Below, in pieces: positions 1-8,566 of a stretch of 64,000 bases of DNA; the stretch's first letter is position 1; each line of letters opens with the position of its first letter. The stretch covers positions 744,001-808,000 of the forward strand of contig JAWPMT010000004.1 in assembly GCA_033344775.1 (NCBI GenBank), written 5' to 3'. The DNA is from Cytophagales bacterium (GTDB lineage: Bacteria > Bacteroidota > Bacteroidia > Cytophagales > Cyclobacteriaceae). A program made the translations under genes and the position numbers. The notes under the pieces were generated by a model. It made no database searches, had not been told where the DNA came from, and worked only from the letters and a program-made list of their open reading frames with translations.

Positions 1-1021
1 CAACCGTAGAAATACCTGTCGTATGATGTCGATCGATTCGATCCAATAAGGTCAACGTATCCCCTTCCTGCTTGATCACGCCTAATCCAGCTCTACCTGA
101 ACCCCCTTGCTCGTAAGTCATACCGATGGAACCATTATAAGTCGGATAGGTATCTCCATAGCTTGGATACAATAGATCGAAATATTGTTTCGTGAAATAA
201 AACCAATCATTTTCATCGAAATACTTCGCATGATTCAAGCCTATCTCCGTTTGAAAATCACGTTGCCACTTGGTGATAAGTTCGTGGTAAGGTTCCGCAG
301 CTGGCGCGAAATAGTAAGGACTATTTACTCCTTGTTCGTGAAAATCCACGTGTACATGCGGTAGCCATTGATTGTAAACTACCATACGCTGTTTCGATTC
401 GATTTGCGTCTGCCATGCCCAGTCCCGGTTGAGGTCATACAGATAGTGGTTGGCACGTCCTCTTGGCCATGGCTCCTGGTGCTCAATGGAATTGGGATCC
501 GGATTGAACGGCTGATTTCCGTATTGCCAGTAGAAATTGACATAGCGATCGCGACCATCCGGATTGACACAGGGATCAATAATCACAACCATGTCGTCCA
601 ACCATTCCTTCCGATTTGTCAATAATTCATAAATGGTGCGCATGGATGCTTCGGTTGAAACCGACTCGTTACCATGCACATTATAGCTCAACCAAACGAT
701 ACCTTTAGTAGTGGAAGGGGTGCCATCTTCCAATTTTGCCCTTCGCAAGTTGTCCGTTCGAATGGCATCCAGATTTTCGAGATTCTTCTTGCTGGACACA
801 AATGCCAGTAACAATGGTCGGTCTTCGTAAGTTCGTCCATACTCGATCAATTGCACATTTTCTGAAATCTCAGCAAGCTTCTGATAGTAACTCACCACCT
901 GATGATGACGACTGAACTTTTCTCCAAGTTCATACCCCAAATGACTCGCAGGACTAGGAATTTGGGCAAATACCGGACTTAACCAGCACAGGCTAAGCAA
1001 TACAAACAAGACACGCTTCAT
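1..1021 (-). CDS. M14 family zinc carboxypeptidase, partial (3' end outside window)
   Basis: The reading frame is open from an ATG at 1021 to the left edge of the window, so the C-terminus is missing. The product starts with a signal peptide (MKRVLFVLLSLCWL...VFAQ) and is predicted to be exported. About 115 residues in is an HGNE sequence, the HxxE zinc-ligand pair of M14 metallocarboxypeptidases, and a later HVDFHEQG segment supplies the third histidine. The family removes C-terminal residues from peptides, and in this phylum such proteins are usually large secreted enzymes. The gene lies downstream of a broken WD40 gene on the same strand, with about 280 bases between them. The family call is firm; the substrate is unknown. 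Confidence 0.85.
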   Translation of the reverse strand, partial: MKRVLFVLLSLCWLSPVFAQIPSPASHLGYELGEKFSRHHQVVSYYQKLAEISENVQLIEYGRTYEDRPLLLAFVSSKKNLENLDAIRTDNLRRAKLEDGTPSTTKGIVWLSYNVHGNESVSTEASMRTIYELLTNRKEWLDDMVVIIDPCVNPDGRDRYVNFYWQYGNQPFNPDPNSIEHQEPWPRGRANHYLYDLNRDWAWQTQIESKQRMVVYNQWLPHVHVDFHEQGVNSPYYFAPAAEPYHELITKWQRDFQTEIGLNHAKYFDENDWFYFTKQYFDLLYPSYGDTYPTYNGSIGMTYEQGGSGRAGLGVIKQEGDTLTLLDRIDRHHTTGISTV

Positions 1022-1111
1022 AGTATAATATTATATCAAGGACTTCTTTGATGTGAGCGATAAACAGCTACTTCAACAATTCGATCACAAGATACTGGGC
1101 CCAAGTGTAGA

Positions 1112-1286
1112 AAGGAAAATAACTTCCTTGAGTGGTCACAATGTAAGTCAGGTGTAATATTTAGGCCTCTACTACCATTAAATTCGGGGTACCATTACCG
1201 AGGTAATTCCAACAGATAAATCATGAATAGAGTATGAAGCTTTCTGGTGATAACACCGGAAAGGGCAAAAGGAAAATAACTTCCTT
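1112..1286. repeat. Two identical 18-nt palindromic repeats
   Basis: AAGGAAAATAACTTCCTT occurs twice, at 1112-1129 and 1269-1286. Each copy has AAGGAA/TTCCTT arms that could pair around a 6-base loop. Neither is followed by a T-run, so they do not look like terminators. They lie in the 280-base gap between the carboxypeptidase and the WD40 pseudogene, where no gene was seen. Their role is unknown. Confidence 0.5.
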
Positions 1287-1302
1287 AAACCCCTGGGACT
1301 CT

Positions 1303-2563
1303 TCATTGGCCAACGTTCGGACATGAAGCTTCGTAAGGCAATTCTTCACCAACAAACTCTTTCCACTCGGCTGCCGTCATGTTTCCGGAGAGGTGCTCGC
1401 ACAATCGTTCAGCCATCCCTTTTGGATCAACGGTCCAGGTACGTATGTACTTATCTCTGCTTCCGGTCAGCACCAAACTACTCGTAGGATCAAAACAACC
1501 GGTCATTACCCAGTCCTCGTGATCATCCAATAAAATGGGCAACTTCCGAAAATCATTGAGGTCCCAGATGCGTGCCGTTTTATCCCTACTGGTTGTCAAT
1601 TATAAGTTACCGTCCGGGCTGAATTGAATATCTGTCACGGTACTGGAGTGCCCTAGGATCATTCGTTCCAATTCTCTTTCCAGAATATTCCACAGTACCA
1701 CATCTCCTTTGTCCCTGCCGATGGCCAATAATTGACCATCAGGGCTGATGTCCATGCAAGTGATGGCTGGTCTGCCCAGGTCATATCCAAAGTATTCCTG
1801 ATTCTCCCAACTTTCGATTACGCCATCCAGGGTACCGGCATAAATGGTTCCGTCTTTGGTAGCAACCTCCAATGCAAAGACCTGCGACCTGGTCTGTCCG
1901 ATTTCACGAGGTTCTTCTTTGAAACCTTTGATGATCAATTGCTGATTTTTTGTGACAGAAAGGTATTGCTGCTCTTCGGGCATGAATACTGCCATTTGCA
2001 CGGGCTCTGGATCTCTCACAGCAACTACATCTTCCACTGTATTGGGATCCAGGGAAATCAATTGGAGGCCTGTCTGATAAAAAACAAGCATCATCCATTT
2101 GCCATCTGGCGAAATATCAATGGATCGAACAATCTCATCAGAATCAAAAACTACTTCTGGAAGGGCCCTGGGATTTTTGAGGTTCCATTTTAATACCGAT
2201 CCATCCGATGAGGCGGAGTAATAGGATTGTTTATCAATACCCATTTTCAAAGAGGTAACTGTGCGGTCATGACCCAGTTGCTGATTGTAAGCCAACATCG
2301 ATGTACATATTGGCTTCATATAGCGCCGCATATACATTCAAATGCGATACATACGGCTCGACTTCCCGACTGGTCCAATACTCGTAGGCCTGTTTCGCGA
2401 TCAGGGACTTCAACTCCGTGAGGTAGGCCGGCATTACTAAAGAACGTTGGGACATAGACAGGACTAATTCCGTGGTTTCCAGCTGATCGATCCTTTGGCT
2501 GTTTTGTCCCATGAGTCCGATAGGAAGGAGGCATGTAATAAGGAAAAAGCGCTTAAGTCGCAT
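1303..2563 (-). pseudogene. Secreted WD40-repeat protein, broken by a frameshift and a stop codon
   Basis: Three fragments make one protein. The first (2563 to about 2300) has a signal peptide and a LIAKQAYEYW...VYAALYEA segment, which in related proteins sits just before the WD40 propeller, often behind an nSTAND1 domain. The second, in another frame from about 2300, carries WD40 blades (GHDRTVTSLKMG, SASSDGSVLKW, GHSSTVTDIQFSPDG). It stops at a TAA (1600-1602), and the third fragment continues in the same frame with TTSRDKTARIWDL and a C-terminus (ERLCEHLSG...EEWKEFVGEELPY) typical of the family. One frameshift plus one in-frame stop suggests a decaying gene. A sequencing error could explain the frameshift, but both lesions being errors is less likely. 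Confidence 0.8.
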
Positions 2564-2643
2564 GTGGCATTTGTTAAGAACATTGAAGTTACTTCAAATA
2601 CAACGACGTAGCAATCTTTTCACCCACTTCTAATCATTCAAGC

Positions 2644-2673
2644 AAAAAAGCCCCTCCAGTTTCCTGAAGAGGC
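2644..2673 (-). terminator. Rho-independent terminator after the DUF6265 gene
   Basis: Read on the minus strand this is a 10-bp stem (GCCTCTTCAG/CTGGAGGGGC, two G-T pairs) closed by a GAAA tetraloop and followed by six Ts. It lies 28 bases past the stop of the DUF6265 gene, where a terminator is expected. Confidence 0.85.
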
Positions 2674-2700
2674 TATTATGAAGAGGCTGCTGTGAGGCGC

Positions 2701-3141
2701 CTACTCAACTTTGTCCATGTAATAGCTAAATCCTTTCCCATCAGCTCCCAGTACTTCCACAAAAAGCCGAGTCTCTGATCCAGGCTTATAGCGGATCTTC
2801 ACCGGAAAGTCGTGCGCAGGGTTTTCAAAGGAAAGCATTGATTTCTCTGCTGAATTCAGCATAAACGGTGTGGCCGCTCCTTGGTTCTGATTAGGTACCG
2901 TGGCATAATACACTGCAACATCTTCCTCCCATACAATCTTGAGGGTTTCTTTAATCACCTGTTGCCCATCCTTCATTTTGTAGGCGTAGCCTTTTAAGCC
3001 GCTTCCCTCCTTTTCCCACACTTCATAAGAGGCTCGTCCTTCTACCTGCCAGGTACCTTCGAGTACGTCAATGTTGACTTGTGCTACCGTAAGAAAAGGA
3101 ATGGACAGCAGGATGAAAAAAAGTGATTGCTTAAGATTCAT
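2701..3141 (-). CDS. DUF6265 family secreted protein
   Basis: A 146-residue protein with a clear signal peptide (MNLKQSLFFILLSIPFLTVAQ). It then has a lipocalin-like start (LEGTWQVEG.ASYEVWEKEGSGLKGYAYKM) and an ENPAHDFPVKIRY segment. This is the pattern of the DUF6265 family, small exported beta-barrel proteins of unknown function. A second member of the family lies at 41793-42266. A strong terminator follows it, so it is probably a single-gene transcript. It is divergent from the dioxygenase gene at 3296. The biochemical role is unknown. Confidence 0.75.
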   Translation of the reverse strand: MNLKQSLFFILLSIPFLTVAQVNIDVLEGTWQVEGRASYEVWEKEGSGLKGYAYKMKDGQQVIKETLKIVWEEDVAVYYATVPNQNQGAATPFMLNSAEKSMLSFENPAHDFPVKIRYKPGSETRLFVEVLGADGKGFSYYMDKVE

Positions 3142-3295
3142 GATTGTCTTTTTTTGGAAGCGAACCTACCATGGGCCTTTGAAGGTGTATTGTAAAAAAC
3201 CGACACCTATTGGCGAATGGGGATTAAGATGCACTTTCTTAGATTGGACTTCTTTCTGGAATCTTTTCTCCAAAATAAATGTAATTCCTACTGTG

Positions 3296-4117
3296 ATGAA
3301 CTCGAAAGCATTAGCTAATCTCAATCCTTCTGGGGAACAGAAAAAAATGCCAGTTCTGTTCCTGGGGCATGGCAATCCCATGAATGCCATCATGGAGAAT
3401 AAGTTTGTGCAGGGTTGGCGGCAAGTGGCCGGTGAAATACATGAACCTTCAGCCATTCTGTGCATTTCCGCCCATTGGGAAACCAGAGGGACCAAACTAA
3501 CCACAATGGAACAACCGAAAACCATTCATGATTTCGGTGGATTTCCGAAAGCACTATTTGAGGTACAGTATCCTGCTCCCGGCAGTCCCGAGTTAGCAAA
3601 GTATACGCAACAACAAATCCAATCTACACTCATTGAACTCGATCATGATTGGGGACTTGACCATGGTGCATGGTCGGTGATTAAGCATATGTATCACAAG
3701 GCTAATATTCCCATTGTGGAAATGAGTTTGGATTACACCAAACCGCCAAAATATCATTACGAATTGGCCAGAGAGCTATCCTTTCTGAGAAAGAAGGGAG
3801 TACTGATCATCGGAAGTGGAAATGTGGTCCACAACCTAAGGATGGCTGCATGGGACCGGCTGGATGAAGAGTTTTCATACGATTGGGCTGAAGAGTCCAA
3901 TGACCTCATTGAAAAAAGTGTCATGCATGGGGATCACAGCAAATTGTGGAATTACGCTGCACAAGGTCGTTCCCTGGATCTGGCCGTACCCACCCCTGAG
4001 CACTTTCTGCCCTTGCTCTACGTCATGGGCTTACAAAGTAAAAATGAAGACGTGCAACTATTTAATAAGGCTACGCTAGCTGGGTCTCTTTCGATGACCT
4101 CCTTAAAGGTCGGGTAA
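3296..4117 (+). CDS. ygiD: 4,5-DOPA dioxygenase extradiol-like protein
   Basis: The ATG at 3296 gives 273 residues, the usual size of LigB/DODA-type ring-cleaving dioxygenases. A longer upstream open frame has no family similarity. The protein has FLGHGNPMNAI near the start, then ISAHWETRGT, LDHGAWSVIKHMY and IGSGNVVHNLR. These contain the histidines (GHGNP, SAHW, DHGAW, GSGNVVHN) that bind metal and act in catalysis in plant DODA and bacterial YgiD. The family opens catechol rings such as that of L-DOPA in the cytoplasm. The physiological substrate here is not known. It converges on the AraC regulator at 4127-4912. Confidence 0.85.
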   Translation: MNSKALANLNPSGEQKKMPVLFLGHGNPMNAIMENKFVQGWRQVAGEIHEPSAILCISAHWETRGTKLTTMEQPKTIHDFGGFPKALFEVQYPAPGSPELAKYTQQQIQSTLIELDHDWGLDHGAWSVIKHMYHKANIPIVEMSLDYTKPPKYHYELARELSFLRKKGVLIIGSGNVVHNLRMAAWDRLDEEFSYDWAEESNDLIEKSVMHGDHSKLWNYAAQGRSLDLAVPTPEHFLPLLYVMGLQSKNEDVQLFNKATLAGSLSMTSLKVG

Positions 4118-4126
4118 GTCGCCACC

Positions 4127-4912
4127 TCATTTCAGAAAGAAATTGGCAAAAGTGGGATCATCAAAACCGTATTTGGAGGGGTCTTCTCCGGTGAATTCCT
4201 GGAAGTTTTTGATGAAGTGGGTTTGATCATAATACCCTGCCTGGTAGGCAACTTGCGCCCAGTTGTCCGGTTTCTCATTCACGACCTGAAAGATATAGGC
4301 ATGCCGAATGATGCGACTGTATTTCTTGGGTGAAAGACCGACATGTAGTTTGAAGTGACGCTCCAGGGTCCGTTCTGAAATATCCAATGCTTCAGTGAGT
4401 TCCTGAACATTAAGCATCCCTTTCGCTACGAATATTCGCTCTATTGCTTGTTGAACGACTGGCACATGGTCCCAGCTTTGTTGCAGGATCAACGTACTGC
4501 TATCTCCGCACTTCTGCTCAAAGGTATGGTCCGATCTAGCCATCAGTTTCAATGATGACCAAAAATCGTCGAATGGCAGCGGTACCACCTGATCTTGTAT
4601 ATCGACAGCATGTAATCCAAATATCACGTGCAAAGTCCAGGGTTGTAATTTGATCGCAAACATGCGAACTGGGCCGGTATTCTTTAAGTGAAAAAACCGG
4701 GTAGCTTGTCCTGCCAGTAAATCAAGCGCCTGTCGTACCCATTGTCCGGATATGTTGATCTCGTACGGATCGCCATAGTGAAAAATGACTTCCGGGTAAC
4801 CATCCGGGATGATCTTCTGCTCCATGAATTCGGTGGAGTCACTCTCTACCATCCAAAACCACTTGACCCAGTTGGCCAACTCGCCAGTTGCTTCTTGTTG
4901 GAAATATTGCAC
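4127..4912 (-). CDS. AraC family transcriptional regulator
   Basis: A 261-residue protein. The N-terminal half (MQYFQQEATGELANWVKWFW..., IIPDGYPEVIFHYG) is the DUF6597-type sensor domain found in many AraC proteins. The C-terminal 100 residues form the two helix-turn-helix units: LNVQELTEALDISERTLERHF, then YQAGYYDQTHFIKNFQEFTG. The ligand is unknown. The gene is divergent from a MarR-type regulator at 5086, with a 173-base GC-rich intergenic region between them. It converges on the dioxygenase gene, which it could regulate; nothing in the sequence proves this. Confidence 0.9.
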   Translation of the reverse strand: MQYFQQEATGELANWVKWFWMVESDSTEFMEQKIIPDGYPEVIFHYGDPYEINISGQWVRQALDLLAGQATRFFHLKNTGPVRMFAIKLQPWTLHVIFGLHAVDIQDQVVPLPFDDFWSSLKLMARSDHTFEQKCGDSSTLILQQSWDHVPVVQQAIERIFVAKGMLNVQELTEALDISERTLERHFKLHVGLSPKKYSRIIRHAYIFQVVNEKPDNWAQVAYQAGYYDQTHFIKNFQEFTGEDPSKYGFDDPTFANFFLK

Positions 4913-5085
4913 ATGGAAAGATAAGTGAAGGCACCGAATGCCTGAGGGTAAAGCCAGGATAAGGCATGCACGAAGCGTAAGATGGCGGGGCCTGAAGCCT
5001 GGCTACCCGCGAGGAGGGTAGTAAGCGGGACACATTGGGCAGGAAGTGAGGCGCCAAAAGATGCGCTATCTACCGATTTGGATGT
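4913..5085. other. GC-rich, hairpin-rich divergent intergenic region
   Basis: This stretch between the AraC and MarR genes is visibly richer in G and C than its neighbours. It holds several short inverted pairs: GGCA...TGCC near 4930, CTACCC...GGGTAG around 5000-5022, and GGCGCC near 5050. No convincing ORF was seen. It must hold the promoters of both regulators and may also carry a dispersed intergenic element. Confidence 0.35.
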
Positions 5086-5532
5086 ATGTTTACGGTTATG
5101 GAAAATCACGACCCGAAGCGTATTGGTTATTTGCTGGAACGAACCACTCGGATCATTAAGCTGAGCTACTCGCAATCATTCAAATCGGCAGGTTTTGATA
5201 TAACCCCCGAACAATGGGTGATTCTGGAAAGTCTCTATTTGAACAACGGACAATCACAAAATGACCTGGCCGAATATAGTTTTAAGGATGCTCCCACGAT
5301 CTCGCGGATCCTGGACTTGCTGGGTACCAAAGGGTATACCATCCGGGAGGAAGTGAAAGGCGATAAAAGGGCCCGAAAAATCACCCTTACGGAAAAAGGT
5401 CACCAACTGGTGACGCAAATGCAACCGCTGGTAGATGAACTGCGAGAACAAGGATGGAATGAACTGACCGACGAAGACCATCAGACCCTGGTACGCATCG
5501 TGGATCAGGTATTTCAAAACTACAACAATTGA
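5086..5532 (+). CDS. MarR family transcriptional regulator
   Basis: A 148-residue winged-helix protein. ERTTRIIKLSYSQSFK forms the first helix. GFDITPEQWVILESLY and SQNDLAEYSFKDAPTISRILDLL give the helix-turn-helix, and GYTIREEVKGDKRARKITLT is the wing with its usual DxRxxxI/L core. MarR proteins act as dimers and usually repress neighbouring genes until a small molecule binds. Two ATGs are possible (5086 and 5098); the second gives MENHDPKRIGYLLER and is equally plausible. The gene is 66 bases upstream of a membrane protein gene, then an oxidase gene, which could be its targets. Confidence 0.9.
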   Translation: MFTVMENHDPKRIGYLLERTTRIIKLSYSQSFKSAGFDITPEQWVILESLYLNNGQSQNDLAEYSFKDAPTISRILDLLGTKGYTIREEVKGDKRARKITLTEKGHQLVTQMQPLVDELREQGWNELTDEDHQTLVRIVDQVFQNYNN

Positions 5533-5597
5533 TCGCTGGTTGCTAAAAATCACCGTTCGACATATCTTAGGTAAACCAAACTCGTCTTGCCTCGCCT

Positions 5598-6977
5598 ATG
5601 ATCGGACTGTCGGACAATGAAACTGGGAAAGAAAATCAGGTAGCTCAGTGGCTGAAAAAACTGGAGCGTGAAAGCTGGCAGCTGGAGCTGCTCGTATCTG
5701 CGTTCACCATTTTCTTGCTGATACAAGCCAATATCGCCTACAAGGAGTTTTTCGACGGCCTTGTGTACTACTACAATGTCAATGGTGATATCAACGCCTT
5801 TACCTACATGTTTCTGGGTCTTGTGGGCGTATCGATCAAGGCGCTAACGCTTTTTCTGGTGCTTCACCTGATGCTAAGAGGTTTCTGGATTGGTGCCATA
5901 GGCTTACGGTCCGTCCAGCCGAGTATAGACTTTGCCTCACTGAACTACAGCGAATACTTCACCGAAAAACTCAAACAAAAAGTAAGAAGTCTGGATGATC
6001 TGGTGATGATGCTGGACCAGCTGTGTAGTGTGATATTCGCGTTTTCGTTTCTGGTCATCTCCATGTTGATCGCTTTTGGGATGTACCTGCTTTTTCTTGG
6101 CATCGTAGCTTTCTTCCTGAATTGGCTGGGTACTTTCGAACTGGAAACTCTGAGCACTGTTCTCGGGTTTTCTTTAATACCGACCATTCTCCTGACGGGT
6201 TTGATCTATTTGATCGATTACTTCACGCTAGGTTTCATTAAAAAGATCAAATGGTTTTCGAAGGTCTACTACCCCATTTACCGGTTTTATGGGTTCATCA
6301 CCTTTTCGGGGATTAGCCGATCTATCTATTATTACCTGATCACCAAGTTTTCGAAAAATCGGATCCGATTAGCATACCTCATCGCTATGTCATTATGGAT
6401 CTTTAGCATCACGTTGGAATTTGATCAGTTTCAATACTTCAGCAACGAAGATGACAAGACCTTCTTATCCAACAACTACTACGACGACAGACGTGATGAG
6501 GATAGTTACGTTGGCGTACTTAGTATTGAATCCAGGACCATTGCGGGGAGTTTCATGCCCGTATGGATTCGATCAAATCCACAGGAAAACAGCGAAATAC
6601 AGGCGGTTTGTCCGGAATTCGAATCTCCTAGAAATGATGGATGGAACTCTACCCTGAATATCGCGATGGATGATGGATCAGTCAACCTGAACAGCGAAGT
6701 ATCAGATGGAGCTGTGGAACGTCAAATGTTGGATTGTATGCTTGCGTATTATCGTGTCTCTATAAATGATTCTGTCTACCATGAATTGGATGCATTTTTC
6801 CACTACCACCCTCAAAAAGATCAAAAAGGTATTCTGGCCATGCTGGAAACCTCCACCTTTCTTCATGGTAAAAACATGCTCAAATTGGAAACGCAGCTGA
6901 TCTCCGAGAAAGATTCGGTGAAGACTAGCAAATGGATAGAAGTAGCGAATGTTCCCTTTTGGTTTGATGCTAAATAA
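5598..6977 (+). CDS. Multi-pass membrane protein of unknown function
   Basis: A 459-residue protein not matched to a known family. About five to six hydrophobic segments lie in the first 280 residues (for example LELLVSAFTIFLLI, FLGLVGVSIKALTLFLVLHL, FAFSFLVISMLIAFGMYLLF, LGFSLIPTILLTGLIYLI, LAYLIAMSLWIFSIT). The last 175 residues are hydrophilic and begin just after the final membrane segment. They include SIESRTIAGSFMPVWI and FHYHPQKDQKGILAMLET, so an extracytoplasmic sensor-like or globular domain is likely. It sits between the MarR gene and the oxidase gene, 5 bases before the latter, so it is probably co-transcribed with it. Confidence 0.75.
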   Translation: MIGLSDNETGKENQVAQWLKKLERESWQLELLVSAFTIFLLIQANIAYKEFFDGLVYYYNVNGDINAFTYMFLGLVGVSIKALTLFLVLHLMLRGFWIGAIGLRSVQPSIDFASLNYSEYFTEKLKQKVRSLDDLVMMLDQLCSVIFAFSFLVISMLIAFGMYLLFLGIVAFFLNWLGTFELETLSTVLGFSLIPTILLTGLIYLIDYFTLGFIKKIKWFSKVYYPIYRFYGFITFSGISRSIYYYLITKFSKNRIRLAYLIAMSLWIFSITLEFDQFQYFSNEDDKTFLSNNYYDDRRDEDSYVGVLSIESRTIAGSFMPVWIRSNPQENSEIQAVCPEFESPRNDGWNSTLNIAMDDGSVNLNSEVSDGAVERQMLDCMLAYYRVSINDSVYHELDAFFHYHPQKDQKGILAMLETSTFLHGKNMLKLETQLISEKDSVKTSKWIEVANVPFWFDAK

Positions 6978-6982
6978 TAGAC

Positions 6983-8128
6983 ATGACTGATCACTTTGAT
7001 GTAATTGTGGCAGGTGTGGGAAGTATGGGTGCTTCTTCCTGCTATGAACTGGCTAAATCAGGGTTGTCTGTATTGGGCCTGGAATCTCGAACGATCATCA
7101 ATGATGATGCTTCTCATAGCGGACAGACCCGTATTCTAAGAAAAGCTTACTTCGAACACCCGGATTATGTCCCACTATTAAAATCCGCCTACCATGGGTG
7201 GGATGCACTGGAGCAGGAAACCGGAAAGCAGTTTTATCATCCAGTGGGTCTGGCCTATCTCGGCAAAAAAGATCACCCGCTGCTGCAGTCAGTCAAAGCT
7301 TCGTCCGCGCAATATGATCTCTCGCTTAAGCAACTGAATCAAAAGAATGTCAGGGCACTTTTACCTGATTTTGCGATTCCACCACAATACGAATCAATCA
7401 TGGAACCGGAAGCAGGTTTGGTCTGTACCGATCAGGTCATAGCAGCTTACTGCGATCTGGCACGAAATCACGGAGTAACTCTCAAGGAGCATGAAAGCGT
7501 CCAAAGCTGGGAAATGAAGAAAAACCAGGTAATTGTAAGCACTTCAAAGACTGCCTACACATGCGACAAGCTGATCCTGACAAGCGGGTCTGGGATGGCA
7601 CAATTGCTACCAAAAGGCATGCCTCCGCTAAAGGTAACGCGTCAATTGATCACATGGGTAAAGCCTAAAAACATCGCAAATCTGACCTTGGGAAAACTCC
7701 CGTGTTGGGTATTGGCCCGAGATGATGAAAAGGGCATCTTTTATGGCTTTCCCATGCTGCCAGCCTCATATGGCGGACATGCAGGATTGAAGGTTGCTCA
7801 CCACTATCCCGGTGAGGTCATCGATGAGCTGACGGATGAGGCACTCGTAATCGAAAAGCAAAAAATTGAGGCCATGATGCAGGAATACATGCCTGAAGTA
7901 TTCGATGGGTTTCTGGACGTGTCTAGTTGCTTGTACACCTACTCCCCAGACGATCACTTCGTCATTGACTTTATTCCGGATACTGATCAAAGAGTGGTGG
8001 CCGCGGCCGGATTTAGCGGACATGGGTTCAAGTTTGTCCCAGTAATGGGAGAAGTACTTCGGGATTTGGCAGTTGCCGGTAAAACGGAACATCCGGTTTC
8101 ATTTCTGAAGGCGGACCGGGATTTATAA
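6983..8128 (+). CDS. solA: FAD-dependent N-methylamino acid oxidase (sarcosine / N-methyl-L-tryptophan oxidase family)
   Basis: A 381-residue protein of monomeric sarcosine oxidase length. The dinucleotide-binding fold is at the N-terminus (FDVIVAGVGSMGASS, GxGxxG at residues 11-16). SHSGQTRILRKAYFEHPDY is the family signature that contacts FAD. SSCLYTYSPDDHFVID contains the cysteine that carries covalent FAD in this family, and GFSGHGFKFVPVMGE follows near the C-terminus. Members oxidise N-methyl groups of amino acids, releasing formaldehyde and peroxide. Which substrate is used here cannot be told, so the symbol is tentative. It follows the membrane protein gene by 5 bases. Confidence 0.85.
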   Translation: MTDHFDVIVAGVGSMGASSCYELAKSGLSVLGLESRTIINDDASHSGQTRILRKAYFEHPDYVPLLKSAYHGWDALEQETGKQFYHPVGLAYLGKKDHPLLQSVKASSAQYDLSLKQLNQKNVRALLPDFAIPPQYESIMEPEAGLVCTDQVIAAYCDLARNHGVTLKEHESVQSWEMKKNQVIVSTSKTAYTCDKLILTSGSGMAQLLPKGMPPLKVTRQLITWVKPKNIANLTLGKLPCWVLARDDEKGIFYGFPMLPASYGGHAGLKVAHHYPGEVIDELTDEALVIEKQKIEAMMQEYMPEVFDGFLDVSSCLYTYSPDDHFVIDFIPDTDQRVVAAAGFSGHGFKFVPVMGEVLRDLAVAGKTEHPVSFLKADRDL

Positions 8129-8134
8129 ATTAGA

Positions 8135-8274
8135 GTCCTCGTTAGGAAAACAAGGACTAGTGAAACAACTGGATAATGGTGTCGGTGAGGACACCAACAC
8201 CGGCAGAAAGAAAGCAGCATCGCCTCTGAAAACGCGTCAGTCTAAGGTCCTCGGTAGGCAAACGAGGACTGGTG
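8135..8274 (+). repeat. Two REP-like hairpins in a 438-base intergenic region
   Basis: Two copies of a GTCCTCG...CGAGGAC hairpin lie at 8135-8162 and 8247-8274. Each is followed by a short tail (TAGTG, TGGTG). Between them is another stem (GGTGTC/GACACC, about 8176-8193). Just after the second is CTTTCGACAAGCTCAATACGACCGACG, which looks like a dispersed intergenic repeat. Related hairpins are at 12569 and 30067. The rest of 8129-8566 is AT-rich DNA that should contain the promoter of the chemoreceptor gene; no gene was seen. Confidence 0.6.
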
Positions 8275-8566
8275 ATATACCTTTCGACAAGCTCAATACG
8301 ACCGACGCTTTGTGACACAATCTCCATCAAATTATCCGCTTCTAACGGTGCGAAAATTCTCTCTCATCCGCTTCTATCCCCGACGACATTCAAACCTTCC
8401 TTGGTCAAAAACAATGTTTGATTTCAAATTAAATATTTCAATATATTAGCTTTGATTAGTGAGGAAAATCGAAAATGATACCTTACAAACATCAACCTAC
8501 ACTAGGATGTCTTTACGCTTAATTTCCAATGACTTACTTAATTTTTTCACCCCTTTCTAATAACGG

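Noticed and set aside
3071-3295. N-terminal extension of the DODA-type dioxygenase
   Set aside because: The extra 75 residues lie over the promoter and 5' end of the divergent DUF6265 gene and have no family match; the ATG at 3296 gives normal length.
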